Origin: Vibrio sp. 99-70-13A1
GTDB taxonomy: Bacteria > Pseudomonadota > Gammaproteobacteria > Enterobacterales > Vibrionaceae
Reading direction: 5' to 3'
DNA length: 64,000 nucleotides
Assembly: GCF_013114625.1 (NCBI RefSeq)
Contig: NZ_VTXD01000014.1
Location: 1-64,000 of the forward strand
Each line of letters starts with the position of its first letter. Position 1 is the first letter of the stretch. Positions 19,821 through 29,048 of this stretch are shown one piece after another. Under the pieces are notes generated by a model that saw nothing but the letters and a program-made list of their open reading frames with translations, ran no database searches and was not told the origin of the DNA. The position numbers and the translations under genes were made by a program.

Positions 19821-19854
19821 TAAGTGATAAGTGATAAGTGATAAGTGATAAGTG
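19821..19854. repeat. Heptanucleotide tandem repeat (TAAGTGA, 4.9 copies)
   Basis: Four perfect TAAGTGA units and six bases of a fifth. It is noncoding, 5 bp upstream (minus-strand sense) of the Pho-like box and about 190 bp from the phosphatase start. Confidence 0.95.
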
Positions 19855-19867
19855 GCAGAGGGAAGGA

Positions 19868-19890
19868 AAGGCTGATCATGCATCAGCCTT
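19868..19890 (-). terminator. Hairpin downstream of yacG
   Basis: Perfect 9-bp stem AAGGCTGAT / ATCAGCCTT with a 5-nt loop, about 20 nt beyond the yacG stop. On the minus strand the trailing sequence is pyrimidine-rich (TCCTTCCCTC) rather than a clean T-run, so it is a weak or factor-assisted terminator. Confidence 0.45.
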
Positions 19891-19912
19891 CAAGGGTATT
19901 AGGGGGATAATT

Positions 19913-20116
19913 TTAGTATTGGTCTTCAGACCAACCATCGCTATCTGACATATCTGGAGCGCCAGCAATGGAGTTCTCTTCATCTGCCCATTCTCCAAAA
20001 TCAATCATTTGGCATTGTTTACTGCAAAAAGGGCGGTGTGGGCTTTGTTCTCCCCATTCAACGTCAGCGCTGCATTGTGGACATTTAACGATTGTAGTTT
20101 TTTTTTGCATAGTCAT
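19913..20116 (-). CDS. yacG: DNA gyrase inhibitor / zinc-binding protein YacG
   Basis: The 67-aa protein has a four-cysteine zinc knuckle: CPQC (12-15) and CSKQC (31-35), with the typical [15 protein letters not shown] context and the [10 protein letters not shown] helix. The E. coli homologue binds GyrB and inhibits gyrase. The tail is acidic. It follows zapD on the same strand, as in the coaE-zapD-yacG order of many gammaproteobacteria. Confidence 0.95.
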   Translation of the reverse strand: MTMQKKTTIVKCPQCSADVEWGEQSPHRPFCSKQCQMIDFGEWADEENSIAGAPDMSDSDGWSEDQY

Positions 20117-20172
20117 TCTTTGGGTAATAGTGAGTAGTGCTTGTTTTTATAAGCTGATGTTTTTGAGTTTGA

Positions 20173-20913
20173 TTAGGTGCAAATAGCTAACTCAAACTCT
20201 ATGTCCTGAGTACATGCCTGCCCTGTATCAAAACTCATGAATTTAACAGCAAAACGGTTTTTATGACCGGAAATCATAGGGTAAGCACCGTATTGCATTG
20301 GAATAGAAAGGCGCAAAATATTGGCTTCTTCGGCATCACTTTGAAAGAAGCCAATTCGAGCAATTTGATTTTTAAAATGCCCTGTTTCTCGGGTGAGCTT
20401 TAACCATAAACTTAACGCATCAGATAGAGATTGTAAGCTGCCAGTCCAAGTTTTAGCATCTCTAATTTTTTTATCAAGCGGTAGGTGCAACCAGTAATGT
20501 AAGGCTGGTAAATCAAAGCAACAGGAACCACCTGGAAGGTTGAAACGTTGTCGGATAGCCGCTAAAAAACGGTCTTCCTTTAAAGATTGACCAAATCTTT
20601 CTGCTTTCATTAAGGACTGGTGGGTATTATCAATATCAGTGAGTAGAGTCTGAAGCATTTGGTGGTCGACTCCATCAACGTTTAACCAACTTTTATAGGT
20701 TAATCGTTGTTTTTCTATGTCTTTAGCAAGTTCGCTCTTTAGCTGCATTTGCTCAAAAATCTCTAGCAGATCAAAAAGCGAGCGAAAGAAAAGTTGATAC
20801 TGTTGAGCATCTGAAAATGTAGAAGACAAATGAAGTTGCCTTAAGAGTGATTCGACTCTTAAGTAAATGCGTGTTTTCTCATTGAGAGGATGTTCAAATT
20901 TATGGGTGATCAT
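20173..20913 (-). CDS. zapD: Cell division protein ZapD
   Basis: FtsZ-associated protein that cross-links FtsZ filaments at the Z ring. The 246-aa protein starts with [20 protein letters not shown], the conserved YacF/ZapD opening, has a helical N-terminal part and ends in a beta-rich domain ([21 protein letters not shown]). It lies between coaE and yacG. Confidence 0.96.
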   Translation of the reverse strand: MITHKFEHPLNEKTRIYLRVESLLRQLHLSSTFSDAQQYQLFFRSLFDLLEIFEQMQLKSELAKDIEKQRLTYKSWLNVDGVDHQMLQTLLTDIDNTHQSLMKAERFGQSLKEDRFLAAIRQRFNLPGGSCCFDLPALHYWLHLPLDKKIRDAKTWTGSLQSLSDALSLWLKLTRETGHFKNQIARIGFFQSDAEEANILRLSIPMQYGAYPMISGHKNRFAVKFMSFDTGQACTQDIEFELAICT

Positions 20914-20939
20914 CGAGCTTGCCTTAATTCTGCTTAGTG

Positions 20940-21554
20940 CTATTTTGACCGATTTTTTAGTTCAATAGCCAGATACTTTTGATGCAATTCTGTGATTTGA
21001 GGCAAAAGTTCCTGGTTTTTTGTGTGATTTTCAATCACATCATCAGCTTGTGATAATCGAAGCTCTCGAGATACTTGAGATTTTAGAATAGCTTCAACCT
21101 GCTCTGAAGTAACATTATCACGAATGACAGTACGATTAACTTGTTCTTCTGAAGAAACATCCACAACAAGTACCCTACTGACCATTTCTTGCATATTATT
21201 TTCGATTAACAGGGGAGCGACAAGTAATCCGTAAGGGGATGAAATAGAAGCAAGATCTTGTTCTATTTTATTCCTGATCATCGGGTGTAATAAAGCATTT
21301 AACCATTGTTTTTCTTGAGGGTCGGAAAATATGATCTCGCGTAATTTTGCTCGATTCAAATTCCCGTCTTCTGAAACAATGCCGTCACCGAAATGAAGGG
21401 TAATCGAATTTAAACCTTCACTTCCGATTGCGACAACTTCTCTTGCAACAATATCAGCGTCAACAATATCAATCCCAAAATGCTCTTGGAACAAGTTGGC
21501 GACAGTCGTTTTACCACTGGCGATGCCACCAGTTAGTCCAATAATTAATGACAT
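20940..21554 (-). CDS. coaE: Dephospho-CoA kinase
   Basis: Last step of coenzyme A synthesis: phosphorylates the 3'-hydroxyl of dephospho-CoA. The 204-aa protein has the P-loop [12 protein letters not shown] right after the N terminus and a central [11 protein letters not shown] substrate segment. The frame is open further upstream, but the ATG at 21554 has an AGGA site and starts 2 nt after the pilD stop, so it is taken as the start. Linked by translation spacing to pilD. Confidence 0.96.
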   Translation of the reverse strand: MSLIIGLTGGIASGKTTVANLFQEHFGIDIVDADIVAREVVAIGSEGLNSITLHFGDGIVSEDGNLNRAKLREIIFSDPQEKQWLNALLHPMIRNKIEQDLASISSPYGLLVAPLLIENNMQEMVSRVLVVDVSSEEQVNRTVIRDNVTSEQVEAILKSQVSRELRLSQADDVIENHTKNQELLPQITELHQKYLAIELKNRSK

Positions 21555-21556
21555 TG

Positions 21557-22426
21557 TTAAATTCCTAGTACAGAAGTGAAATACCAATTCATAATATCAT
21601 TACCCCAAATGAGGCTCACCCAGCCCGCAATGGCGAGGTAAGGACCAAATGGAAAGGCTTTGTCGATACCTTGCTGTTTCAACCGCAATTGTATGAGACC
21701 AAATACCAGTCCTACAAGTGATGAAAGTAAGATTATTAGAGGTAAATGTTGCCAACCTAACCAGGATCCGAGCGCCGCGAGTAATTTAAAATCACCGAAG
21801 CCCATTCCATCTTTACCTGTCAATAACTTAAATGCCCAGTAGACACTCCAAAGGCAAAGGTAACCAGCCATTGCACCGATGACAGAGTCCTGTAGTGAAA
21901 TAGGGCTTATACCAAATAGAGCAAGGGCAATACCAGACCACATTAGAGGTAATGTTAATTGATCAGGAAGAAGCATAGTATCGAGATCGATAAACGTGGC
22001 GGCAATAAGGACAAAAGTAAAAAATAACAGTGCAACGGCGTAGTAGCTGAAACCAAAATGGCTTGCAACGACTAAACACGACGTTGCGGTGAGTAATTCA
22101 ACTAAAGGGTAACGAACACTTATGGGATTGGAGCAGCTATGACACTTTCCTCTTAATAATAACCAGCTAAGGATTGGGATATTATCAATAAGCCTAAGTT
22201 GTGTTGAACATTTTGGGCATGTTGAACGAGGAACACTTAAGTTAAAGGTTCCTTCTGGTGCCGCGATATTGTGTTCAGGAAAGCACTCTGAGCATTCTTG
22301 TTTCCATTCTCTCTCCATCATTATAGGTAAACGATGGATCACGACATTTAGGAAGCTGCCAATTAGTAGGCTAAAAATAAAAGCTAATGTTGGAAATAGC
22401 CAAGGATAGTAGTCAAATACTTCCAT
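21557..22426 (-). CDS. pilD: Type IV prepilin peptidase / N-methyltransferase
   Basis: Inner-membrane aspartyl protease that cleaves and N-methylates type IV prepilins, and in vibrios also type II secretion pseudopilins. The 289-aa protein has an N-terminal methyltransferase domain with a four-cysteine cluster (Cys70/73 and Cys95/98), then membrane helices carrying the catalytic aspartates in [11 protein letters not shown] (near 147) and GMGFGDFKL (Asp212). A GTG at 22468 could extend it by 14 residues; relatives start near MEVFDYYPW. Last of the pilABCD set. Confidence 0.94.
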   Translation of the reverse strand: MEVFDYYPWLFPTLAFIFSLLIGSFLNVVIHRLPIMMEREWKQECSECFPEHNIAAPEGTFNLSVPRSTCPKCSTQLRLIDNIPILSWLLLRGKCHSCSNPISVRYPLVELLTATSCLVVASHFGFSYYAVALLFFTFVLIAATFIDLDTMLLPDQLTLPLMWSGIALALFGISPISLQDSVIGAMAGYLCLWSVYWAFKLLTGKDGMGFGDFKLLAALGSWLGWQHLPLIILLSSLVGLVFGLIQLRLKQQGIDKAFPFGPYLAIAGWVSLIWGNDIMNWYFTSVLGI

Positions 22427-22497
22427 AGTGTGGGGTACCAATGTAATGATGAGTGGTACAAAGCCCACTCATTAATATCTTAATAATCTAGTAGTTA

Positions 22498-23721
22498 TCA
22501 TATCACACTCATAAGGTTAAATATTGGTAAGTACATGGCAACCACAAGCCCCCCGACAACAGTACCAAGAAATACGATGATTAGAGGTTCGAGAATCTTG
22601 CCTAAGTTATCGACTGTGTTGTCCACTTCAAATTCATAAATAGTCGCGACTTTATTGAGCATGTCGTCTAGGTTTCCAGATTCCTCACCTATCATCACCA
22701 TTTGTAGTACCATTTCTGGAAATGCATCGGTGTTACGCATAGCGATATACATTGGCATACCAGCTGCTGTTTCTCTATGAACCTCGCCAATTGCGACTTC
22801 ATAATGTAGGTTACCTGCTGTTTTAGCGGTGGTTTTCAAGCTGGTCAAAATAGGAATACCAGAGCTGAAGCTGGTGGAAAGAGTTCGGCTGAATTTTGCT
22901 ATGGAAGCTTTTGATATCACATCGCCCAAAACTGGAAATTTCAAGCCAAGTCTGCTGGTCGCTAAGCGAATTGAGTAGGATCGTTTTCGGATAAGTTTAA
23001 AACTGATAATAGAGACGATGATACCGAGTGCAGCGTAAAAACTATAGGCTTGCATCCAGTGAGATAAATGCAGAACTTGCTGAGTGAACCAAGGAAGCTC
23101 TGCACCAAACCCTGAAAACATTGACTCGAATTCAGGAATAACCATAGTGAGCATCAAATAAGAAACAGCAAGAGCAACCAAAACGACCATGGCTGGATAA
23201 ATCAGAGCTTTAATGACCTTTGCTTTCAATTGTTCACTTTTTTCACGATAAGTAGCTAGCCTTTCAAAGACTTCAGCCAAGGTTCCTGATAATTCACCGG
23301 TAGCTACCAAATCTGTGTATAGATCATCAAAATGGCGGCTTGCAGTTCGCATGGACTTAGATATTGGAGTCCCCGCCTCTACTCCCTTACTTATGTGGGA
23401 TAAAATAGATTTCATTTCGGCTTTACGGTGATTATCTGAAACCAATTTAATTGCCTGAATGATTGGCACACCTGTTGTAAGCATAGTAGCCAGCTGCCTA
23501 GTCAATACGGTAATGTCTTGAGGTGTGACTCGATTAGTTATTTTCGTTAAAGTTGAAATACTGTTTTTTTTAATTTTCTTAATTTGTATGTGCTGCTCTT
23601 TGAGTTTTTCTCTAACTTCTACTTCAGTAAGCGCTAATGTTTGCCCCGATACTTTTTTTCCAGAGCTATTGATTCCTTTCCAACGATAGTTTTTTAATTG
23701 TGATTGACTTGTTTTATTCAT
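22498..23721 (-). CDS. pilC: Type IV pilus inner-membrane platform protein PilC
   Basis: Polytopic GspF-family protein of about 407 aa with two T2SF domains. A cytoplasmic N-terminal region ([16 protein letters not shown]) leads to the first domain ([19 protein letters not shown]) and the second ([21 protein letters not shown]), ending in [26 protein letters not shown]. It works with PilB to assemble the pilus. GGAG 5 nt before the ATG at 23721 supports this start over an earlier one at 23748. Confidence 0.95.
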   Translation of the reverse strand: MNKTSQSQLKNYRWKGINSSGKKVSGQTLALTEVEVREKLKEQHIQIKKIKKNSISTLTKITNRVTPQDITVLTRQLATMLTTGVPIIQAIKLVSDNHRKAEMKSILSHISKGVEAGTPISKSMRTASRHFDDLYTDLVATGELSGTLAEVFERLATYREKSEQLKAKVIKALIYPAMVVLVALAVSYLMLTMVIPEFESMFSGFGAELPWFTQQVLHLSHWMQAYSFYAALGIIVSIISFKLIRKRSYSIRLATSRLGLKFPVLGDVISKASIAKFSRTLSTSFSSGIPILTSLKTTAKTAGNLHYEVAIGEVHRETAAGMPMYIAMRNTDAFPEMVLQMVMIGEESGNLDDMLNKVATIYEFEVDNTVDNLGKILEPLIIVFLGTVVGGLVVAMYLPIFNLMSVI

Positions 23722-23791
23722 CTTTGCTCCATTAACTTTCTCTACCATCCATTGCTAGCTTCTAAAAACAGTGTTCATTTTCATCGTTAGG

Positions 23792-25477
23792 TTATAAATA
23801 CAGAACGCGCTGGAGTTCCTGATAGCTAGTAGTGCCTTCAATAAGCTTTTGAATGCCGGATTCTTGTAAAGTTTTCATGCCGTTTTTTTTCGCTATTTGT
23901 TCTATTTCTAGTGCATTTGGTTTTGTGATTAAGTTTTCTTTTAAGTCATCACTAAAAGGCATGACCTCATAGATACCGACACGACCTGAATAGCCCTTGG
24001 TACATTCATTACAGCCAGATTTGTTGGCTTGATAAATGGTGTATTCACTTGGTATACGATGCTTTAGATAAATATGAGGAGAGCTGTCTGTGGTTTTGCA
24101 ATGCTTGCACAACCTGCGTGCAAGTCTTTGAGCAATAATGAGGCTTAAAGAAGAAGCGAGGTTAAAAGGCTCTATCCCCATATTTGAAAGTCGAGCGACT
24201 GTTTCTGCCGCTGAATTAGTATGTAAAGTAGATAAAACTAAGTGGCCTGTTTGAGAGGCTTTAATTGCGATCTCAGCAGTTTCTAAATCACGTATTTCAC
24301 CAACCATTACGATATCTGGATCTTGCCTTAAAAAAGATCGTAAGGCTTCTGCAAAACCAAAACCGATCTTAGGGGTAACTTGAACTTGGTTGATACCTGA
24401 TAAGTTGATCTCTACAGGATCTTCTGCAGTCGATATGTTTCTTTCTGGTGTATTGAGGAGCCTTAAACCAGTGTAAAGAGATACCGTTTTTCCACTCCCC
24501 GTAGGCCCAGTCATCAAGATCATGCCTTGCGGGCGTTGCAATGCATTTAAGTACAATTGCTTTTGTTCATCACTGTAGCCTAATTTATCAATATCTAGAT
24601 TGGCAGCGCTGCTGTCTAGCAAACGAAGTACGATTTTTTCGCCCCATAACGTTGGAAGCGTTGAGACTCGCATATCAATGGCTATTTCTTCGTTCAGGCG
24701 TAACTTAATACGACCATCTTGCGGGAGTCTTCGCTCTGATATATCCAGCTTAGAAAGGATTTTTAAGCGAGCGGACAGGCGACGGCTTAGTTGAGAGGCG
24801 GGTTGCTGAGTTTCAACTAGGATACCGTCGCAACGCAACCTAACTCGGTAAGACTCTTCGTAAGGTTCAAAATGAATATCGGATGCGCCTTTTCTCACGG
24901 CATCTACTAATATTTGGTTTATGAAGCGGCTAACGGGTGAATCATCTTTGCTTAAGTCTTCTATTGAAGTGACTTCATCATCAGAAACTTGAACTAGATT
25001 AGCTAATTCATCTTGACTGATTTCTTTGAGGTTGGAGTCAGAGTTAGAGATACTTCGCCCGTATAAACGGCGTACAGCACCAATGAGCTCATCTGAATTC
25101 GCTAAAACCATTTCAATTTGCAATCCTGTCGCAAATCTAAAATCATCTTCCGCTTGTAAGTTTGTAGGGTCAGCGACCGCTAGGGTTAGCGTTGACGATG
25201 AGCAACTAAGGGGGATTGCGTTGTACTTAGTAATGAGTTCACGTAAACCAAGTTGTTCACATAGAGATTGGTAATCGATAGATGATAATTGAACGACAGC
25301 TAAGCCGAAAATTTCGCTCAGATGTGTAGTGAGATCTTTAAAGTTAAAGAAACCAAGAGAAACTAAAGCTTCTGGCGTAGATGCACCAGAAGCTTGGATA
25401 TGATCCACAACGGCTTGTTCTTGAATCAGGCTAAGCAAATTAGCCTGACGAAGAATTGTGGAGAGGTTAGTGTGCAT
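23792..25477 (-). CDS. pilB: Type IV pilus extension ATPase PilB
   Basis: Hexameric ATPase that drives pilin polymerisation. The 561-aa protein has an N-terminal MshEN/N1-type region (1-140), then the GspE core with Walker A GPTGSGKT (324-331), the Asp box, Walker B DPDIVMVGEIRD and the His box SQTGHLVLSTLHTN, plus the zinc-binding four cysteines (CKHCK and CNEC) near 455-490. Its ATG overlaps the pilA stop by one base (TAATG), which suggests translational coupling. Confidence 0.96.
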   Translation of the reverse strand: MHTNLSTILRQANLLSLIQEQAVVDHIQASGASTPEALVSLGFFNFKDLTTHLSEIFGLAVVQLSSIDYQSLCEQLGLRELITKYNAIPLSCSSSTLTLAVADPTNLQAEDDFRFATGLQIEMVLANSDELIGAVRRLYGRSISNSDSNLKEISQDELANLVQVSDDEVTSIEDLSKDDSPVSRFINQILVDAVRKGASDIHFEPYEESYRVRLRCDGILVETQQPASQLSRRLSARLKILSKLDISERRLPQDGRIKLRLNEEIAIDMRVSTLPTLWGEKIVLRLLDSSAANLDIDKLGYSDEQKQLYLNALQRPQGMILMTGPTGSGKTVSLYTGLRLLNTPERNISTAEDPVEINLSGINQVQVTPKIGFGFAEALRSFLRQDPDIVMVGEIRDLETAEIAIKASQTGHLVLSTLHTNSAAETVARLSNMGIEPFNLASSLSLIIAQRLARRLCKHCKTTDSSPHIYLKHRIPSEYTIYQANKSGCNECTKGYSGRVGIYEVMPFSDDLKENLITKPNALEIEQIAKKNGMKTLQESGIQKLIEGTTSYQELQRVLYL

Positions 25478-25938
25478 TACCTTTCAGGACACCAATCCGC
25501 ATTTCCAGCACCAGTACAAGTGACTGCCCATGTCACTCCTGATGCAGATATTGTTGGAGTTAAAACAACAGTAGAGTTAGCAGCTAATGCTCCTTTAGCT
25601 GCAACAGTTGCTGTAACATTACCTGTTGCTGTACCTAAAGCTGCTTGAGCAATGGTTGAAGATACTGTGAAATCATCGGTAGCATCTTTTTGAAATTGTT
25701 GATTTCCAGGTACACCGCCATTCCCTGATGAGCAGTCAGCTTCTCCGTCAAGTAAACATATACTAGTTGCAGTTTTAAATGCAGAAGAGGCACTTAACAT
25801 TTCGCTTGCATGAGCGCGCATCGTGTAATTTTGGTATGCAGGTACAGCAAATGCAGACAGGATTCCAATAATCGCCACTACAATCATTAACTCGATTAAC
25901 GTAAAACCATTTTGCTTTTTAGCATTTCTATTTTTCAT
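25477..25938 (-). CDS. pilA: Type IV major pilin (prepilin) PilA
   Basis: The 153-aa prepilin has a short leader [11 protein letters not shown] cleaved before Phe, then the type IVa N terminus [19 protein letters not shown] with Glu at mature position 5. The C-terminal disulfide region is [10 protein letters not shown]; a second cysteine pair (CLLDGEADC) lies nearer the middle. In vibrios the PilABCD pilus is used for chitin-induced DNA uptake and attachment. An earlier in-frame ATG at 25950 adds four residues only. Pilin sequence is usually the most variable gene of this cluster. Confidence 0.96.
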   Translation of the reverse strand: MKNRNAKKQNGFTLIELMIVVAIIGILSAFAVPAYQNYTMRAHASEMLSASSAFKTATSICLLDGEADCSSGNGGVPGNQQFQKDATDDFTVSSTIAQAALGTATGNVTATVAAKGALAANSTVVLTPTISASGVTWAVTCTGAGNADWCPER

Positions 25939-26130
25939 GTTGTATTCCATATAGATTAATTGATCACTAACCTGTGATGGAACGATGATAGGTGTCTGCT
26001 TTGATAATAAAAATACCGTATGGGGTGGTGCTCGAGTGGCTTAGTGTTTATTGATGTTCAATTTCATTCGAGCTGCAAAATTATGTGACGAGGTTAGATT
26101 TACGTTCTCATTATTGATAAATTCCCAAAT

Positions 26131-26161
26131 AAAAAGGCTCTGATTTTCATCAGAACCTTTA
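26131..26161 (-). terminator. Terminator after nadC
   Basis: On the minus strand the stem AAAGGTTCTGAT / ATCAGAGCCTTT (one G-U pair) with loop GAAA is followed by TT. It separates nadC from pilA, so pilA must have its own promoter in the 190 bp that follow; I could not pick a convincing one. Confidence 0.8.
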
Positions 26162-26186
26162 ATATTATTAATTACTTAAAGAAATT

Positions 26187-27185
<999 letters not shown>

Positions 27186-27211
27186 TTATTGATAAATTAA
27201 GTGAGTTAATA

Positions 27212-27769
27212 ATGACAATAAGTACTGCTGGTTGGTATGAAAATGCTAGGCACGTTCCTTCTCCTTTTTATGATTCTCGCCCTAAATCGGATGATGTCTC
27301 ACTATTAGTCGTTCACAACATTAGCCTTCCACCAGGCGAGTTTGGTGGTCCGTATATCGAGCAGTTTTTTACTGGTAACTTAAATCCAGCCGAGCACCCG
27401 TTCTTCGAAGTTATTCATCAAATGGGTGTTTCTGCGCACTGCTTGATTCGTCGCGATGGAGAAGTTGTGCAATTTGTCTCTTTTCACGATCGGGCTTGGC
27501 ATGCTGGACAGTCGAGCTTTGCTGGAAGAGAGAGATGCAATGATTACTCGATAGGCATTGAATTAGAAGGCAGTGATTTTGTTTCTTATACGAAAGAGCA
27601 GTACTTGTCTTTATCAACCCTTACAGAAGCTTTGATGAAGTATTTTCCTCAGGTAACCATCCCGCGTATTACTGGCCATCAATATATATCACCGTTGCGT
27701 AAAACGGATCCTGGTCTAGTATTTGATTGGGTAAAATTTAAAGATAAATTGAGGCTTACCTCTTTATAG
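27212..27769 (+). CDS. ampD: 1,6-anhydro-N-acetylmuramyl-L-alanine amidase
   Basis: Cytoplasmic zinc amidase that recycles anhydro-muropeptides and so limits induction of AmpC-type beta-lactamases. The 185-aa protein has zinc ligands His35 (VVHNIS), His156 and Asp166 (GHQYISPLRKTDPG), with the family motif CNDYSIGIELEG. Length and motif spacing match characterised AmpD. Followed by a gap of about 450 bp before pdhR. Confidence 0.95.
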   Translation: MTISTAGWYENARHVPSPFYDSRPKSDDVSLLVVHNISLPPGEFGGPYIEQFFTGNLNPAEHPFFEVIHQMGVSAHCLIRRDGEVVQFVSFHDRAWHAGQSSFAGRERCNDYSIGIELEGSDFVSYTKEQYLSLSTLTEALMKYFPQVTIPRITGHQYISPLRKTDPGLVFDWVKFKDKLRLTSL

Positions 27770-28044
27770 CGGCAGTTTTTCATCGTGAATGTTTTTAGCA
27801 TCAATGCTTGGATTGATGTATTTGGTTATCAATTTGTAATCAGATTGGTTGGCTGAAAGCGATGAATAGTAGAGAGTGTGATGGGGCTATCAAATACAAG
27901 AATATTAAAAGTTATGAACAGAATTTCTTCTTTTAGTGTGCGGTTGGTTTGATTTTTGAACGGGTCAGGTAAATCAATCTGAAACAATTCATTTTTATCC
28001 TGAAACTTTCTAGCACGAATCCTCCCCGAAAGTATTACCTCTGT

Positions 28045-28061
28045 AAATGGTAAGACCAATT
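28045..28061. promoter_or_regulatory. Distal PdhR-like operator
   Basis: Reads AAATGGTAAGACCAATT, one base away from the proximal operator in the arms (ATGGT-N3-ACCAA against consensus TTGGT-N3-ACCAA). Centre-to-centre distance to the proximal site is 138 bp. Confidence 0.5.
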
Positions 28062-28138
28062 TGGTTGCTGTTTTAAATTTCATTTGTTAATTCACGGTTA
28101 ATTCGCGCCTTGTTCTATGATTCAGGTCAATTTTAGGC

Positions 28139-28166
28139 TGGACAGTAGCGTTTTAATTATGTTAAT
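28139..28166 (+). promoter_or_regulatory. Candidate promoter of pdhR
   Basis: TGGACA (28139-28144, one mismatch to TTGACA), a 16-bp spacer and GTTAAT (28161-28166). A start near 28174 would put the proximal PdhR box at about +10 to +26, as reported for the E. coli pdh promoter. Confidence 0.45.
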
Positions 28167-28182
28167 TTCTGCGCAAATTAAA

Positions 28183-28199
28183 AATTGGTATTACCAATT
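28183..28199. promoter_or_regulatory. Proximal PdhR operator
   Basis: Perfect inverted repeat AATTGGT-ATT-ACCAATT, identical in its arms to the known PdhR box (ATTGGTnnnACCAAT). It lies 25 bp upstream of the pdhR start and supports pyruvate-relieved autorepression. Confidence 0.85.
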
Positions 28200-28224
28200 A
28201 CCTGCAAAAGAAGAACAACAAATT

Positions 28225-28986
28225 ATGGCTTATCAAAGGATTCGTCAGCCAAAACTCTCTGATGTTATTGAGCAGGAGTTAGAAAGGTTGATAGTGGAAG
28301 GAACACTGGCTCCAGGGCAGCAATTGCCGCCTGAGCGTGAACTGGCTAAACAGTTCGATGTGTCTCGTCCGTCAATCCGAGAAGCGATACAACGTTTAGA
28401 AGCAAAACGCTTACTGACTCGCCGTCAAGGTGGGGGAACGTTTGTGAGTGAGAATATTTGGAAAAGCTTTTCAGATCCTCTTCTTAATTTGTTATCGAGC
28501 CATTCTGAAACCCAACTAGACTTGTTGGAGTCGCGTCATGCGATGGAAGGAATCTCAGCTTACTTTGCAGCATTGCGTGGAACTGATGAAGATTTTGCTC
28601 GAATTCAGGCTTGCCAAGATAATATTCACGGCGCGCAGGAAAAGAACGATATCGACGCTGAATCCGCTGCAGTTATGGCTTTTCTTATTGCTCTAACTGA
28701 AGCCGCACATAATGTGGTGCTACTCCACATAGTGCGAAGCCTCGCTCCGTTACTTGAGCAGAATATTTTAGAGAATTTAAAACTATTACACCGTCGTCAA
28801 GATGTTGTAGAGAAAGTAAGCATACATCGAGCTAATATCGTGGATGCGATTGTTTCAGGACAGCCAGAACAGGCGCGTGAAATGTCACATTCTCATTTAG
28901 CTTATATCGAAGAAACATTGATGGATTTGACTAAAGAAGAGTCGCGACGCGAACGTTCTTTACGTCGAATTCAACAGGGTAAATAG
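28225..28986 (+). CDS. pdhR: Pyruvate dehydrogenase complex repressor PdhR
   Basis: GntR/FadR-family repressor that senses pyruvate. The 253-aa protein has the N-terminal winged HTH ([19 protein letters not shown] ... [28 protein letters not shown], then RQGGGTFV) and a C-terminal FCD ligand domain. The frame stays open upstream to about 28117, but that extension covers the PdhR operator and relatives start [13 protein letters not shown], so the ATG at 28225 is used. First gene of pdhR-aceE-aceF. Confidence 0.95.
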   Translation: MAYQRIRQPKLSDVIEQELERLIVEGTLAPGQQLPPERELAKQFDVSRPSIREAIQRLEAKRLLTRRQGGGTFVSENIWKSFSDPLLNLLSSHSETQLDLLESRHAMEGISAYFAALRGTDEDFARIQACQDNIHGAQEKNDIDAESAAVMAFLIALTEAAHNVVLLHIVRSLAPLLEQNILENLKLLHRRQDVVEKVSIHRANIVDAIVSGQPEQAREMSHSHLAYIEETLMDLTKEESRRERSLRRIQQGK

Positions 28987-29006
28987 CCGTAATACTTCGG
29001 CTTTTT
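28985..29006 (+). terminator. Weak hairpin between pdhR and aceE
   Basis: Short 5-bp stem AGCCG / CGGCT with an 8-nt loop and a following T5. It could attenuate transcription from pdhR into aceE; the short stem makes complete termination unlikely. Confidence 0.4.
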
Positions 29007-29048
29007 ACGTGTTTAGTAGAATCCAACTAACAAAAAGGATAGATCGCC

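Larger units (their letters stand above)
27770..28224. other. Intergenic region between ampD and pdhR
   Basis: About 455 bp, AT-rich. It holds two PdhR-like operators (28045-28061 and 28183-28199) and a promoter candidate (28139-28166). A minus-strand reading frame at 27829-28083 encodes 84 residues but has no ribosome site, no recognisable domain and low-complexity AT-driven composition, so it is not called as a gene. Confidence 0.6.

Noticed and set aside
19821..19854. CRISPR-like or coding phase-variation repeat
   Set aside because: Contiguous heptamers with no spacers, and it is outside any reading frame; only a promoter effect is conceivable.
27829..28083. Minus-strand reading frame of 84 codons between ampD and pdhR
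   Set aside because: No ribosome site, no recognisable domain, AT-driven composition, and it overlaps a PdhR-like operator.
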